Below, piece by piece: positions 56,179 to 64,000 of a stretch of 64,000 nucleotides of DNA. The stretch comes from Micromonospora pattaloongensis. Its GTDB lineage: Bacteria > Actinomycetota > Actinomycetes > Mycobacteriales > Micromonosporaceae. The translations under genes were made by a program, and so were the position numbers. The stretch's first letter is position 1. Each line of letters opens with the position of its first letter. Location: positions 62,001 to 126,000 of the forward strand of contig NZ_FNPH01000011.1 in the NCBI RefSeq assembly GCF_900107255.1, written 5' to 3'. Under the pieces are notes generated by a model. That model searched no databases and had not been told where the DNA came from. It saw only the letters and a program-made list of their open reading frames with translations.

Positions 56179-56808
56179 TCAGCGACGATCGGCGTTCAGC
56201 TCGCCGGACCAGCGCCGGAACAGCCGGTGCTCGACACCGAGCGCGTCGAGCACCTTGCCGGCCACAAAGTCGATCAACTGTTGTGCGGTCGCGGCCGCGC
56301 CGGCGCCGTAGAAGCCGGGGCTGGCCGGAAGCACGACCGCCCCGGCGTCGTGCAGCCCGATCAGGTGCTCCAGGTGGCTGCGGGTGACCGGCGTCTCGCG
56401 CGGCACGACCACCACCGGGCGCCGCTCCTTGAGGTTCACCTCCGCGGCCCGCTGCAGCAGATCCTTCGAGAGCCCGATCGCGATCCCCGCGCACGCCGCG
56501 GTGCTCGCCGGCACGACGGCCATCCCCCGCACCGGGTACGAGCCGCTGCTCGGTCCGGCCGCCAGGTCACCGGGGGCCCAGTGCACGACGTCCGCCCCGG
56601 CCAGGTCGCGCCCGAGCCAGCCGGCGAGATCATCCTTCCAGTGCGCGTCCCGGAACGGGGCGCCGGTCTCGTCCAGGATGGTGAGCCGCGCGGCCCGGGA
56701 CACCACGAGGTCGACGGGCTCGCCCGCGTCGAGCAGCCCCCGGAGCACCGCCGCCGCGTACGGCGTGCCCGATGCGCCCGACACCCCGACCACCCAGGGC
56801 CTTCGCAT
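56179..56808 (-). CDS. mqnM: UbiX-like flavin prenyltransferase of menaquinone synthesis
   Basis: 209 residues of the UbiX/Pad1 family, which makes prenylated FMN for UbiD-type decarboxylases. VVGVSGASGTPYAAAVLRGL binds FMN, and the later VVVVPRETPVTRSHLEHL and ASPGFY stretches are family marks. Near mqnP and mqnL, it fits MqnM of the futalosine pathway. AGGAAGG eight bases before ATG 56808 decides the start. A terpene synthase gene lies between it and mqnP on the opposite strand. Confidence 0.9.
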   Translation of the reverse strand: MRRPWVVGVSGASGTPYAAAVLRGLLDAGEPVDLVVSRAARLTILDETGAPFRDAHWKDDLAGWLGRDLAGADVVHWAPGDLAAGPSSGSYPVRGMAVVPASTAACAGIAIGLSKDLLQRAAEVNLKERRPVVVVPRETPVTRSHLEHLIGLHDAGAVVLPASPGFYGAGAAATAQQLIDFVAGKVLDALGVEHRLFRRWSGELNADRR

Positions 56809-56991
56809 GCGTCCCGCCTTCCTGTCCGCACCGGCGCCGCCTGCCGCCGGCGTCGATTCCGCGCCGACGGGGCTCCCCGGCGGCCGACCAATATGGTATG
56901 ACCTCTGGCGAGGCGGACACCGAACGACGAAGAACCCGACGAGGGCGAAGTCGGACGGCTGCGGCACGGCATTGGGTCGCGGAAAGGCGCG

Positions 56992-57975
56992 GTGTTGGGC
57001 GTGGACGGGTTCACGGCGGCGCACCGGCTGACCTGCCCCATTCCGCCGCGGATCTCCCCGCACGCCGACGCGGTGCAGCGGTGGCTGACCGGCTGGGTCC
57101 ACCGGTGCGGGCTGCCTCCGACGAGCCGCGGCGCTCAACAGGTGGCGCTCGGCGGCTTCGGGCGGTACGCCGCGCGGCTCTACCCGGAGGCGACGGAGGA
57201 CGACCTGCGGGTGCTCGCCGCGCTCTTCGCCTGGTTCTTCCTGCTCGACGAGGAGTGCGACGCGACCGGGACGCCGGAGCCGGCCCGGCTGCGCGCGCTG
57301 CTCGACGCGGCGCTCTCCCTGCTGCGCACCGGGCGCGCCCCGCGGGACGCGCTGCGCGGCCCGCTGCGCCGGATGCTGCGCGAGGCCTGGCGGACGCCGA
57401 GCCGGCGCATGCCCGCGTCCTGGCGGGAGCGGTTCACCGACGCCGTGGCGCACCACTTCGACGGCGTGCTGGCCGAGGCCGCCAACAAGGCCGTGGGGCG
57501 GCGTCCCGGCCTCGCCGAGTACGTCGAACTGCGCCGGGCCACCTCCGCGGCGTACGTCTCCTACACCTGGATCGAGTTCGCCACCGGCGTGCCGGTGCCG
57601 GACGCCGTCTATCACCACCCGGCCGTACGCGCGGTGAGCGAGGCCGGCAACGACCTGCTCTCCTGGTTCAACGACCTGCTCTCGCTGGAGCGCGACACGG
57701 CCACCTCCGGCGGCCACAACCTCGTGCTCGCGGTCGCGGCCGAACGCGGGCTGCCGGCCGGCGCGGCGGTCGCGGACGTGGTGCGCCGCTGGCAGGAGCG
57801 GATGCGCCGGTTCGCACAGCTGCGCACCGCCGTGCCGCCGTTCGGCCCGCCACTCGACGCCGCGCTGCGGCACTACCTCGACGGGGTGGCGAACTCCGTG
57901 CGCGGAACGATCGACTGGTCGCTGGAGACGACGGCGCGGTACCGCGCCCCGGCCGCGGCGGACGGCGGGCGGTAG
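56992..57975 (+). CDS. Class I terpene synthase
   Basis: About 327 residues of the bacterial terpene synthase family 2. The Asp-rich motif is FFLLDEECD (variant DDxxD), the NSE triad is NDLLSLERD with a terminal Asp in place of the usual Glu, and the C-terminal Arg-Tyr pair is in TARYRAP. Expected to cyclise a prenyl diphosphate (farnesyl or geranyl) to a terpene; the product cannot be predicted. GTG 56992 has GGAAAGG four bases upstream. No cytochrome P450 or methyltransferase is adjacent; both neighbours are menaquinone genes on the opposite strand. Confidence 0.85.
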   Translation: MLGVDGFTAAHRLTCPIPPRISPHADAVQRWLTGWVHRCGLPPTSRGAQQVALGGFGRYAARLYPEATEDDLRVLAALFAWFFLLDEECDATGTPEPARLRALLDAALSLLRTGRAPRDALRGPLRRMLREAWRTPSRRMPASWRERFTDAVAHHFDGVLAEAANKAVGRRPGLAEYVELRRATSAAYVSYTWIEFATGVPVPDAVYHHPAVRAVSEAGNDLLSWFNDLLSLERDTATSGGHNLVLAVAAERGLPAGAAVADVVRRWQERMRRFAQLRTAVPPFGPPLDAALRHYLDGVANSVRGTIDWSLETTARYRAPAAADGGR

Positions 57976-57980
57976 CGGCG

Positions 57981-58961
57981 TCAGGGCCGCAGGCCGACCC
58001 GGAGCACGAGGTCGACGAGCGCGAAGAAGAACAGCGCGATCCCCACGAACCCGTTGGCGGTGAAGAACGCCCGGTTGACCCGGGACAGATCCGTCGGGGT
58101 CACCACGATGTGCTGGTAGCCGAAGGCGAGCGCGGTCAGCGCCAGCCCGATCCACCACGGCCAGCCGAAGCCGACGAGCGCGCCGAACCAGCCGAACAGC
58201 CCGAAGGTCACCACGTGCGCCAGGGTCGAGGCGTGCAGCGCGAACCGCAGCCCGTACCGGGCGGGGACGCTGCGCACGCCGATCTGCCGGTCCACCTCGG
58301 CGTCCTGGCACGCGTAGATGAGGTCGAAGCCCCCGATCCACAGCCCGACGGCGGCGCCGAGCAGGAACGCCGGGCCGGAACCGTCGAGGCTGCCGGTCAC
58401 GGCGAGCCAGGCGCCGACCGGGCCGACCGCCTGGGCCAGCGCCAGGATCGCGTGCGGCCAGTTCGTGAACCGCTTGCCGTACGGGTAGACGACCAGCGGC
58501 ACCACGGCCAGCGGGGAGAGCAGCAGGCAGAGCGGGTTGAGCGCCGCGGCGGCGGCTCCGAAGACGACGAGCGCGACGGCCGCGCCGGTCCAGGCCGTCC
58601 GGACGCTCACCGCCCCGGTCACCAGCTCCCGGCCGGCGGTACGGGGGTTGCGCGCGTCGATCCGCCGGTCGATGATCCGGTTCGCCGCCATCGCGAACGT
58701 GCGGGCCCCGACCATCGCCACGGTGATGAGCAGCAGGTCGAGCCAGCGCACCCGCCCGCCGTGCAGTGCCATCGCGGTCAGCGCGGCGAGGTACGCGAAC
58801 GGCAACGCGAAGACCGAGTGTTCGATCGCCACGAGCCGCAGGAACGCCTTCGCCCGCGATGGCGCGGTGGTGGCCCCGACATTCGGGTCAGAAGCGGACG
58901 GTTCGACGGCCGCAACTGCAAGGTCGGCGGAGTCGGGGGTGGACGGCTTGGGAGAGGTCAC
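57981..58961 (-). CDS. mqnP: UbiA-family prenyltransferase of the futalosine pathway
   Basis: About 326 residues with eight to nine membrane segments. The first Asp-rich motif is in NRIIDRRIDARNPRTAGRE, and the second, DAEVDRQIGVRS, follows YACQ. MqnP attaches the polyprenyl tail to the dihydroxynaphthoate ring. The first 35 residues are Ser/Pro/Ala-rich and disordered, and include a copy of a palindromic-element half site. GTG 58961 overlaps the mqnL TGA (GTGA). Confidence 0.9.
   Translation of the reverse strand: MTSPKPSTPDSADLAVAAVEPSASDPNVGATTAPSRAKAFLRLVAIEHSVFALPFAYLAALTAMALHGGRVRWLDLLLITVAMVGARTFAMAANRIIDRRIDARNPRTAGRELVTGAVSVRTAWTGAAVALVVFGAAAAALNPLCLLLSPLAVVPLVVYPYGKRFTNWPHAILALAQAVGPVGAWLAVTGSLDGSGPAFLLGAAVGLWIGGFDLIYACQDAEVDRQIGVRSVPARYGLRFALHASTLAHVVTFGLFGWFGALVGFGWPWWIGLALTALAFGYQHIVVTPTDLSRVNRAFFTANGFVGIALFFFALVDLVLRVGLRP
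58908..58927. repeat. Half site of the CGATCTTGCA palindromic family
   Basis: Twenty bases match one arm of the palindrome at 32399-32417 with few differences (AACTGCAAG core, then GTCG for ATCG). It lies in the disordered N-terminal coding region of mqnP and has no partner arm here. Confidence 0.45.
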
Positions 58962-60418
58962 GGGAGGCCGTACTCCTTCCAGCGCTTGTCGACCAGGGCG
59001 GTGACCTCCGGCGACATCGTCATCTCCTCCGGCCAGCCACGGGTGTAGCCCTCGGTGGGGAGCTTGCGGGTGGCGTCGATGCCGGCCTTGCCACCCCAGA
59101 ACTGCTGGTAGGACGAGTGGTCCAGGTGGTCGACCGGCCCCTCGGTGAGCAGCAGGTCGCGGGCGTAGTCGACGTTGCCAAAGGCGCGGAACGCCACCTC
59201 GTTGTAGTCGTGCACGTCGCAGTCCTCGTCGACGATCACGATCAGCTTGGTCAGCGACATCAGGTGAGCGCCCCAGATCGCGTTCATGATCTTCTGGGCG
59301 TGCTTCGGGTACCGCTTGCGGATCGACACGATCGCACAGTTGTGAAACACCCCGGCGGCCGGCAGGTCGTAGTCGACGATGTCCGGGATCAGCATCTTCA
59401 GCAGCGGCAGGAAGATCCGCTCGGTCGCCTTGCCGAGGCCGTGGTCCTCCTGCGGCGGCTTCGACGTGATGATCGAGTGGTAGACCGGATCGCGCTGCAT
59501 GGTCATGCACTCGATGTGCAGCACCGGGAACGGCTCGACCGGGGTGTAGAAGCCGGTGTGGTCACCGAACGGCCCCTCCGGCAACCGCTCCCCCGGCTCC
59601 AGATAGCCCTCCAGCACGATCTGCGCGTGCGCCGGCACCTGCAGCGGCACCGTCAGGCAGTCCACCATCTCCACCCGCTCGCCACGCAGGAAGCCGGCGA
59701 ACAGGTATTCGTCGATGTCGCTGGGGAGCGGCGCCGAGGCGGCGTAGCTGACCACCGGGTCGCAGCCGATCGCGATCGCCACCGGCAGCCGCTCGCCGCG
59801 CCGCTCCGCCACCGCGTGGTGCGCCGTCGAATCCTTGTGGATCTGCCAGTGCATGCCGAGCGTGTTGTGCGAGTGCTGCTGGAGCCGGTAGAGCCCCAGG
59901 TTCCGCTTGCCGGTCTCCGGGTGCTTCGTGTGGGTCAGCCCGTAGTTGTGGAAGATGCCGCCGTCGCCGGGCCACACCTGCAGGCCGGGCAGCCGGTTCA
60001 GGTCGACGTCGCCGTCCCGGTAGACCACCTCCTGGCAGGGGGCGGTCTTCACCTTCCGCGGCGGCAGCGACTTGAGCTGCATCGCCTTGCCGAGCCCCTC
60101 GCGGATCCCCGACCAACCGACCGGCAGCTCCGGCTTGATCATGGCGCCGATCCGCTCACCGACCTCGTCGAGGCGGTCGACACCGAGCGCCATCGCCATC
60201 CGCCGCTCGGTGCCGAACAGGTTGATCGCCACCGGCATCTCGCCCCGGGTCGGGCGCTCGAAGAGCAGCGCCGGCCCGTGCGCGCGGACGGTGCGGGTGA
60301 CCACCTCGCTGATCTCCAGCGTCGGGTCGACCGGCACGGACACGCGCCGCAGCTCACCCGCGCGCTCCAGCGCCGCGACGAAGTCCTTGAGATCGGTGTA
60401 CGGAAACCCACGCGCCAT
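58958..60418 (-). CDS. mqnL: UbiD-family decarboxylase of the futalosine pathway
   Basis: 486 residues of the UbiD family, which uses prenylated FMN to decarboxylate an aromatic acid; MqnL probably acts on 1,4-dihydroxy-6-naphthoate precursors. NIGLYRLQ-type KRNLGLYRLQQHSHNTLGMHW, EYLEPGERLPEGPFGDHTGF (Glu-Arg-Glu) and the C-terminal IVIVDEDCDVHDYNEV stretch are clear. No strong ribosome site precedes ATG 60418. It overlaps mqnP by four bases. Phenolic-acid decarboxylase activity is the alternative, but gene context favours menaquinone. Confidence 0.9.
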   Translation of the reverse strand: MARGFPYTDLKDFVAALERAGELRRVSVPVDPTLEISEVVTRTVRAHGPALLFERPTRGEMPVAINLFGTERRMAMALGVDRLDEVGERIGAMIKPELPVGWSGIREGLGKAMQLKSLPPRKVKTAPCQEVVYRDGDVDLNRLPGLQVWPGDGGIFHNYGLTHTKHPETGKRNLGLYRLQQHSHNTLGMHWQIHKDSTAHHAVAERRGERLPVAIAIGCDPVVSYAASAPLPSDIDEYLFAGFLRGERVEMVDCLTVPLQVPAHAQIVLEGYLEPGERLPEGPFGDHTGFYTPVEPFPVLHIECMTMQRDPVYHSIITSKPPQEDHGLGKATERIFLPLLKMLIPDIVDYDLPAAGVFHNCAIVSIRKRYPKHAQKIMNAIWGAHLMSLTKLIVIVDEDCDVHDYNEVAFRAFGNVDYARDLLLTEGPVDHLDHSSYQQFWGGKAGIDATRKLPTEGYTRGWPEEMTMSPEVTALVDKRWKEYGLP

Positions 60419-60477
60419 GGCTGTCAGTCTGTCTCATCCACCCCGGACAGCGCCGAGCCGGGTCGCCGGGGCGTGGC

Positions 60478-61449
60478 CTAGACGCCGGCGTAGGAGTGCA
60501 GGCCGGAGAAGAACAGGTTGACCCCGATGAGGTTCATCAGCATCGTCAGGAAGCCGAGGATCGCGATCCAGGTGGCGGTGGAGCGCTTCACGCTCGGGGT
60601 GGCGCGGGCGTGCAGGTAGCCGGCGTACACCACCCAGGAGATGAACGCCCAGGTCTCCTTCGGGTCCCAGCCCCAGTAACGGCCCCACGCCGCCTCGGCC
60701 CAGATCGCGCCGGCCGCCACCGCGAACGTCCAGATCGGGAACGCGAACGCGTGCAGCCGGAAGGTGAGCCGCTCCAGCGCGGCGGCCGCCGGGACGCGAC
60801 GACCGAGCGTGTACGGGAAGCTGCGCTTGCCGCGGTCGTAGCCGGAGCGGATCAGGTACATCATCGCCGGGACGAAGCCGAGCAGGAAGATCCCGGACGA
60901 GAACGCCGCGCCCGCGACGTGCACGATGAACCAGGACGACTTGAGCGCCGGCATCAGCGGGCCGACCTCGGTGTAGAAGACCATCCCGGCGGTGCCGAGC
61001 ATCAGCACCATCGCGAGCGCGACGAAGAGGCCGAGGTGTCGCAGCTCGGGCCGACGGGTGACCAGCACCAGCCAGGCCGCCGTGGCGACGAGGGTGATGG
61101 TCAGGGCGAACTCGTACATGTTGCCCCAGGTGAACCGCTGCGCCGCGACGCCGCGGGTGACGACCGAGCCGAGATGGGCCAGGCCGGCGAGCGCGGTGAC
61201 GATGACGGCGGCGCGCCCGGCGATCGCCCCGGAACGCGCGGGCGGTGCGGGCGGCCCCGGCGGAGCCGGCGGCAGGTCGGCCTTCATGGGCGCGCCCGCG
61301 CCGACCGCGACCAGCTCGCGGGCGGGTCGGGTGGCGGCGCGCGCGACCACGCTGCGGCTGCCGAACGCGTACTCGGCGGCGTGGCAGACCATCGCCAGCA
61401 GGTACGCCAGGATGGCGACGACCAGGAGCAGGTTGCTGAGCTCGGCCAT
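60478..61449 (-). CDS. ccsB: System II cytochrome c biogenesis protein CcsB (CcsA/ResC type)
   Basis: 323 residues with about eight membrane segments. The tryptophan-rich motif WGWDPKETWAFISW and flanking His residues are the heme-handling signature of CcsA/ResC. It attaches heme to apocytochromes c outside the membrane together with ResB. The ATG overlaps the resB stop (TGATG). Ends 60 bp before mqnL's start, in a different transcription unit. Confidence 0.92.
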   Translation of the reverse strand: MAELSNLLLVVAILAYLLAMVCHAAEYAFGSRSVVARAATRPARELVAVGAGAPMKADLPPAPPGPPAPPARSGAIAGRAAVIVTALAGLAHLGSVVTRGVAAQRFTWGNMYEFALTITLVATAAWLVLVTRRPELRHLGLFVALAMVLMLGTAGMVFYTEVGPLMPALKSSWFIVHVAGAAFSSGIFLLGFVPAMMYLIRSGYDRGKRSFPYTLGRRVPAAAALERLTFRLHAFAFPIWTFAVAAGAIWAEAAWGRYWGWDPKETWAFISWVVYAGYLHARATPSVKRSTATWIAILGFLTMLMNLIGVNLFFSGLHSYAGV

Positions 61450-63098
61450 CAGTCGGTCCCTTCTCGCGGCTCCGGGCGGTCGCGCTGGCCCCGCCCGTTC
61501 GCGGATCTCTCCGCAGCAGGCTCCCCGCCGGTCACCGCCGCCACCAGCGCGGCGAACTCGTCGGCGAAGCCGGGGTAGTCGGTGCGCGGGAGTCCACCGG
61601 CCTCGACCAATCTACTACTAGCCGTCGTAGAGTCACCGGCCGGCGTCACCCGGAACCACACCCGACGCCGCCGCCCCGCCAGCGACATCATCAGCCCGGT
61701 CAGCAGCACCCCGGCGCTGACCAGGACGATCATCTCACCCGGATCGTGCCGTACGGAGAGAACCGCGAACGGCCGGGTGCCGAGAAACTCCACCTTCGTG
61801 TCGTCGCCGAGCGTCCACGTGTCGCCCTTGCGCAACACCTTGGACCGGCCGACCTCTTCGAGCTTGCCGTCGTCGATCTGCCGCTGGTTCAGCACGTACA
61901 CCGAGCTCGGGATGCCGGTGCCCAGCCCCAGGTCGCCGCGGTACGCGACGAGCAGCAGCCCCGGATTGCGCTCGGCGGGGTGCAGCGAGCGCGCCTCGAA
62001 CGTGTCGGTGGGAGTGGTGGGCAGGTAGAGCCCCTGGAACCCCATCTGCAGCGACGGGTCGCGTTCGCCGGTCTTCGGGTCGACGTTCGCGTCCGGGAAC
62101 ATCGCCACACCCTGGCTGGTCATCGTCGCGTCGCTCTCCGGGAACGGCACCACGCTGGTTTGCGACCGGCCGTAGCGGTCGGTGTAGCGGATCACCGGCG
62201 CGTAGCCGTGACCCAGCAGGTAGACGTTGGCGCCGTCGAGCCGCAGCGGCGAGTTGACCGAGAACGACTCCCGGCGCGGCGCGCCGCCGGCCTCGTCGAC
62301 GTTGACCGTCGCCCGGTAGGAGTCCGGCTGGCCGGAGTCGAGGAACTTCGCCTCGAAGTCCGTCAGCTCCAGGCAGAACGGCGGCAGGTCGGTCGGGTGC
62401 AGCCGCGGTCCGAGGCCGTACTCGTCGTACTGCTGAAGGGTGTTGCAGAACGCGTGGTCGGAGCCGGCGACGAGCAGGCGGTTGCCGTGCCAGCCGTACC
62501 AGGAGCCCAGCCCGACGCCGACGAGGACGCCGATCAGCGAGAGGTGGAACAGGAGGTTCCCGGTCTCCTTGAAGTGGCCCTTCTCGGCCGAGACCGTGCC
62601 CTCCCGCGCCACGACCCGCCACCGCTGCCTGCGCAGCTCCGCCGCGATCGCCGACAGGTCGCCGTCGTGCCCGGGCAGCACGGCGTGTTGCGGCAGCCGG
62701 TCGAGCCGGCGCGGCGCGTCCGGCGGCGCCGAGCGCAGCGCGCGGAGGTGATCGCGCAGCCGCGGCAGAATGCAGCCCACCAGCGACGTGAAGAGCAGCA
62801 GGTAGATCGCGGAGAACCAGGGCGACGCGAAGACCTCGAACCCGCCGAGCCGCTCCAGCACCGGGGCCAGCTTCGGATGCCGGTCGTAGTACGCGTTGAC
62901 CTGGTCGACGTTGACGCTGCGCTGCGGCAGCACGGAGCCGGGGATCGCCGCGACCGCGAGCAGGAAGAGCAGGACGAGCGCTGTCCGCATGCTCGTCAGC
63001 TGCCGCCAGGCGTTGCGCGGCAGCGCCACGGCCCAATTGGCGCGACGACGCGTCGGCGGCGCGGCCGGCGGCGCGGTCCGCTCGTCGACCTGCGACAT
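61449..63098 (-). CDS. resB: System II cytochrome c biogenesis protein ResB
   Basis: 549 residues. Three membrane segments lie in the first 210 residues (STRTALVLLFLLAVA region, WFSAIYLLLFTSLVGC, NLLFHLSLIGVLVG), then a large extracytoplasmic domain, a last segment near 475 (IVLVSAGVLLTGLMMSLAG) and a charged tail. With CcsB it forms the cytochrome c synthetase. The ATG overlaps the ccdA stop and the stop overlaps ccsB. Confidence 0.93.
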   Translation of the reverse strand: MSQVDERTAPPAAPPTRRRANWAVALPRNAWRQLTSMRTALVLLFLLAVAAIPGSVLPQRSVNVDQVNAYYDRHPKLAPVLERLGGFEVFASPWFSAIYLLLFTSLVGCILPRLRDHLRALRSAPPDAPRRLDRLPQHAVLPGHDGDLSAIAAELRRQRWRVVAREGTVSAEKGHFKETGNLLFHLSLIGVLVGVGLGSWYGWHGNRLLVAGSDHAFCNTLQQYDEYGLGPRLHPTDLPPFCLELTDFEAKFLDSGQPDSYRATVNVDEAGGAPRRESFSVNSPLRLDGANVYLLGHGYAPVIRYTDRYGRSQTSVVPFPESDATMTSQGVAMFPDANVDPKTGERDPSLQMGFQGLYLPTTPTDTFEARSLHPAERNPGLLLVAYRGDLGLGTGIPSSVYVLNQRQIDDGKLEEVGRSKVLRKGDTWTLGDDTKVEFLGTRPFAVLSVRHDPGEMIVLVSAGVLLTGLMMSLAGRRRRVWFRVTPAGDSTTASSRLVEAGGLPRTDYPGFADEFAALVAAVTGGEPAAERSANGRGQRDRPEPREGTD

Positions 63099-63907
63099 CA
63101 GATACCCACCTCGCCGGGCCCGACCGTCGTCTGCAGCCAGATGATGAAGTTGCCCCAGCCGCCGGTGAGCAGCGCCAGCCCGACCAGGATGAGCAGCGCG
63201 CCGCCGGCCCGGGTGACCCACCGGCTGTTCCGGCGGATCGCCTGGAAGAGGCCGAGCAGCCGCTGGAAGCCGAGCCCGAAGATCACGAAGGGCAGCCCGA
63301 GCCCCAGGCAGTACGCCACGGCGAGCACCACCGCGCGGTCCACGCGTCCCGTGGTCGCCGCCATCCCCAGCACCGCGCCGAGCGTCGGCCCGACGCAGGG
63401 CACCCAGGAGAGCGCGAAGACCGCTCCGAATACCGGGGCGCCGAGCAGGCCGGCGGCGGGGAGCCGGTGGATCCGGAACTCGCGCTGCATGCCCGGGATC
63501 AGCCCGAGGAAGGCCAGCCCGAGCACGATGACCAGGAGACCGATGATGATCTCGAGCAGCCGGCGATGGGTGAACAGCGCCCGCCCCAGCGTCGTCGCGA
63601 CAACAGCGGTGATCGTGAACACGACGGTGAAGCCGCCGATGAACAGCAGCGTCCCGGCGAGCACCCGACCCTTGACCGCCCGCCCGCTGCGCTGCGCCAC
63701 CGCGACCGCGCCGGCCGCCGGTGCGGTCCGGCCCGTCGGGGAGGCGTCCAGGTCGCTGCCGGCCAGGCCGGTCACGTAGGAGAGGTAGCCGGGGACCAGC
63801 GGCAGCACGCACGGGGACAGGAAACTGACCAGGCCGGCGAGCGCGGCGGCCCCGATCGCCAACAGCAGCGGACCGCTGTTGGCGATGTTCTCGAAGGTCT
63901 CCCCCAT
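63098..63907 (-). CDS. ccdA: Cytochrome c biogenesis thiol transporter CcdA
   Basis: 269 residues with six membrane segments. The two redox-active Cys are in FLSPCVLPLVPGYLSY and ALSWVPCVGPTLGAVLG. It carries reducing power across the membrane to a TlpA/ResA-type thioredoxin. The ATG overlaps the stop of the upstream partial gene (TGATG). A loop of about 40 residues between segments 1 and 2 is longer than in Bacillus CcdA. Confidence 0.94.
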   Translation of the reverse strand: MGETFENIANSGPLLLAIGAAALAGLVSFLSPCVLPLVPGYLSYVTGLAGSDLDASPTGRTAPAAGAVAVAQRSGRAVKGRVLAGTLLFIGGFTVVFTITAVVATTLGRALFTHRRLLEIIIGLLVIVLGLAFLGLIPGMQREFRIHRLPAAGLLGAPVFGAVFALSWVPCVGPTLGAVLGMAATTGRVDRAVVLAVAYCLGLGLPFVIFGLGFQRLLGLFQAIRRNSRWVTRAGGALLILVGLALLTGGWGNFIIWLQTTVGPGEVGI

Positions 63908-63999
63908 CAGCGGGACCCGTCGGGGGCCGGCCCTTCGGCGGCCACCCGCTCGACGATCGGCCGCAGCACGTCCTGCGTCACGCCCCGGCGGATCACGAC
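63907..63999 (-). CDS. C-terminal end of a TlpA/ResA-like gene, partial
   Basis: Only the last 30 codons are in the window, reading VVIRRGVTQDVLRPIVERV then an Ala/Pro-rich end. The TGA shares bases with the ccdA ATG, so the two are coupled. In actinobacteria the gene before ccdA in this operon is a membrane-bound thioredoxin-like protein (ResA/TlpA); the short tail fits but cannot prove this. Confidence 0.55.
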   Translation of the reverse strand, partial: VVIRRGVTQDVLRPIVERVAAEGPAPDGSR

Positions 64000-64000
64000 C

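Noticed and set aside
57981-58961. UbiA-like gene as heme O synthase (CtaB) or MenA
   Set aside because: It is translationally coupled to a UbiD-like gene and near mqnM; the Asp-rich motifs and length fit MqnP better.
56179-60418. UbiX/UbiD pair as a phenolic acid decarboxylase or ubiquinone genes
   Set aside because: Neighbouring mqnP and the other mqn genes, and lack of ubiquinone in actinobacteria, favour the futalosine menaquinone pathway.

Overview
The window is GC-rich (roughly 70% or more by eye) and reads as chromosomal DNA of a filamentous actinomycete, most likely Micromonosporaceae. The basis is the high GC third positions, frequent GTG starts, a complete 14-gene NADH dehydrogenase operon, a futalosine-type menaquinone pathway, a BldC-like regulator, an actinobacterial HelD/HelR ATPase and actinobacterial cytochrome c maturation genes. 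The family-level assignment is inference. No rRNA, tRNA, CRISPR array or intact insertion sequence was seen.

Layout. Bases 1-7.6 kb hold a truncated RarD-like exporter, an ECF sigma/anti-sigma pair, a PhoX alkaline phosphatase behind a likely PHO box, a divergent IclR regulator/MFS exporter pair and a long-chain polyprenyl diphosphate synthase. From 23.4 down to 7.6 kb on the minus strand runs nuoA-N, nearly all joined by 1-4 bp stop/start overlaps and closed by a strong hairpin. Upstream of it lie a geranylgeranyl-reductase-family (MenJ-like) oxidoreductase, menG and mqnC. From 27.6 to 31.2 kb is paaABCDE (phenylacetyl-CoA epoxidase), with a promoter framed by an inverted repeat. Bases 31.3-33.9 kb are a disturbed stretch: palindromic repeats, a twice-frameshifted AbiEi/DUF559-like pseudogene, a 35-base G run, mqnA, and a helR carrying a palindromic insertion inside its coding sequence. 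Bases 35.7-41.3 kb hold a hemerythrin-esterase fusion, a VOC protein and a btuFCD-type cobalamin importer with a cobalamin riboswitch. Bases 41.4-47.3 kb encode secreted peptidases, a small WXG100-like/YbaB group and membrane proteins. Then follow mqnE, an NlpC/P60 endopeptidase, a proline-rich membrane protein, a DEAD-box helicase with a tandem-repeat tail, a glycolipid-binding family protein, an Lrp regulator with a Cds1-like PLP enzyme, and a BldC paralogue. Bases 56.2-60.4 kb hold mqnM (UbiX-like), a terpene synthase, mqnP (UbiA-like) and mqnL (UbiD-like). The window ends in ccsB-resB-ccdA and the tail of a probable TlpA/ResA-like gene.

How the genes work together. Much of the window serves one respiratory chain. 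Chorismate is turned into menaquinone by MqnA, MqnE, MqnC, MqnP, MqnL, MqnM and MenG. The isoprenoid tail comes from the polyprenyl diphosphate synthase and may be reduced by the MenJ-like enzyme. Complex I then feeds electrons to menaquinone, and CcdA/ResB/CcsB mature downstream cytochromes c. MqnB and MqnD are not in the window. The most unusual signals are the palindromic element translated inside helR, the related palindromes around 31-32 kb, the poly-G run, the hemerythrin-esterase fusion and the terpene synthase set among the menaquinone genes.
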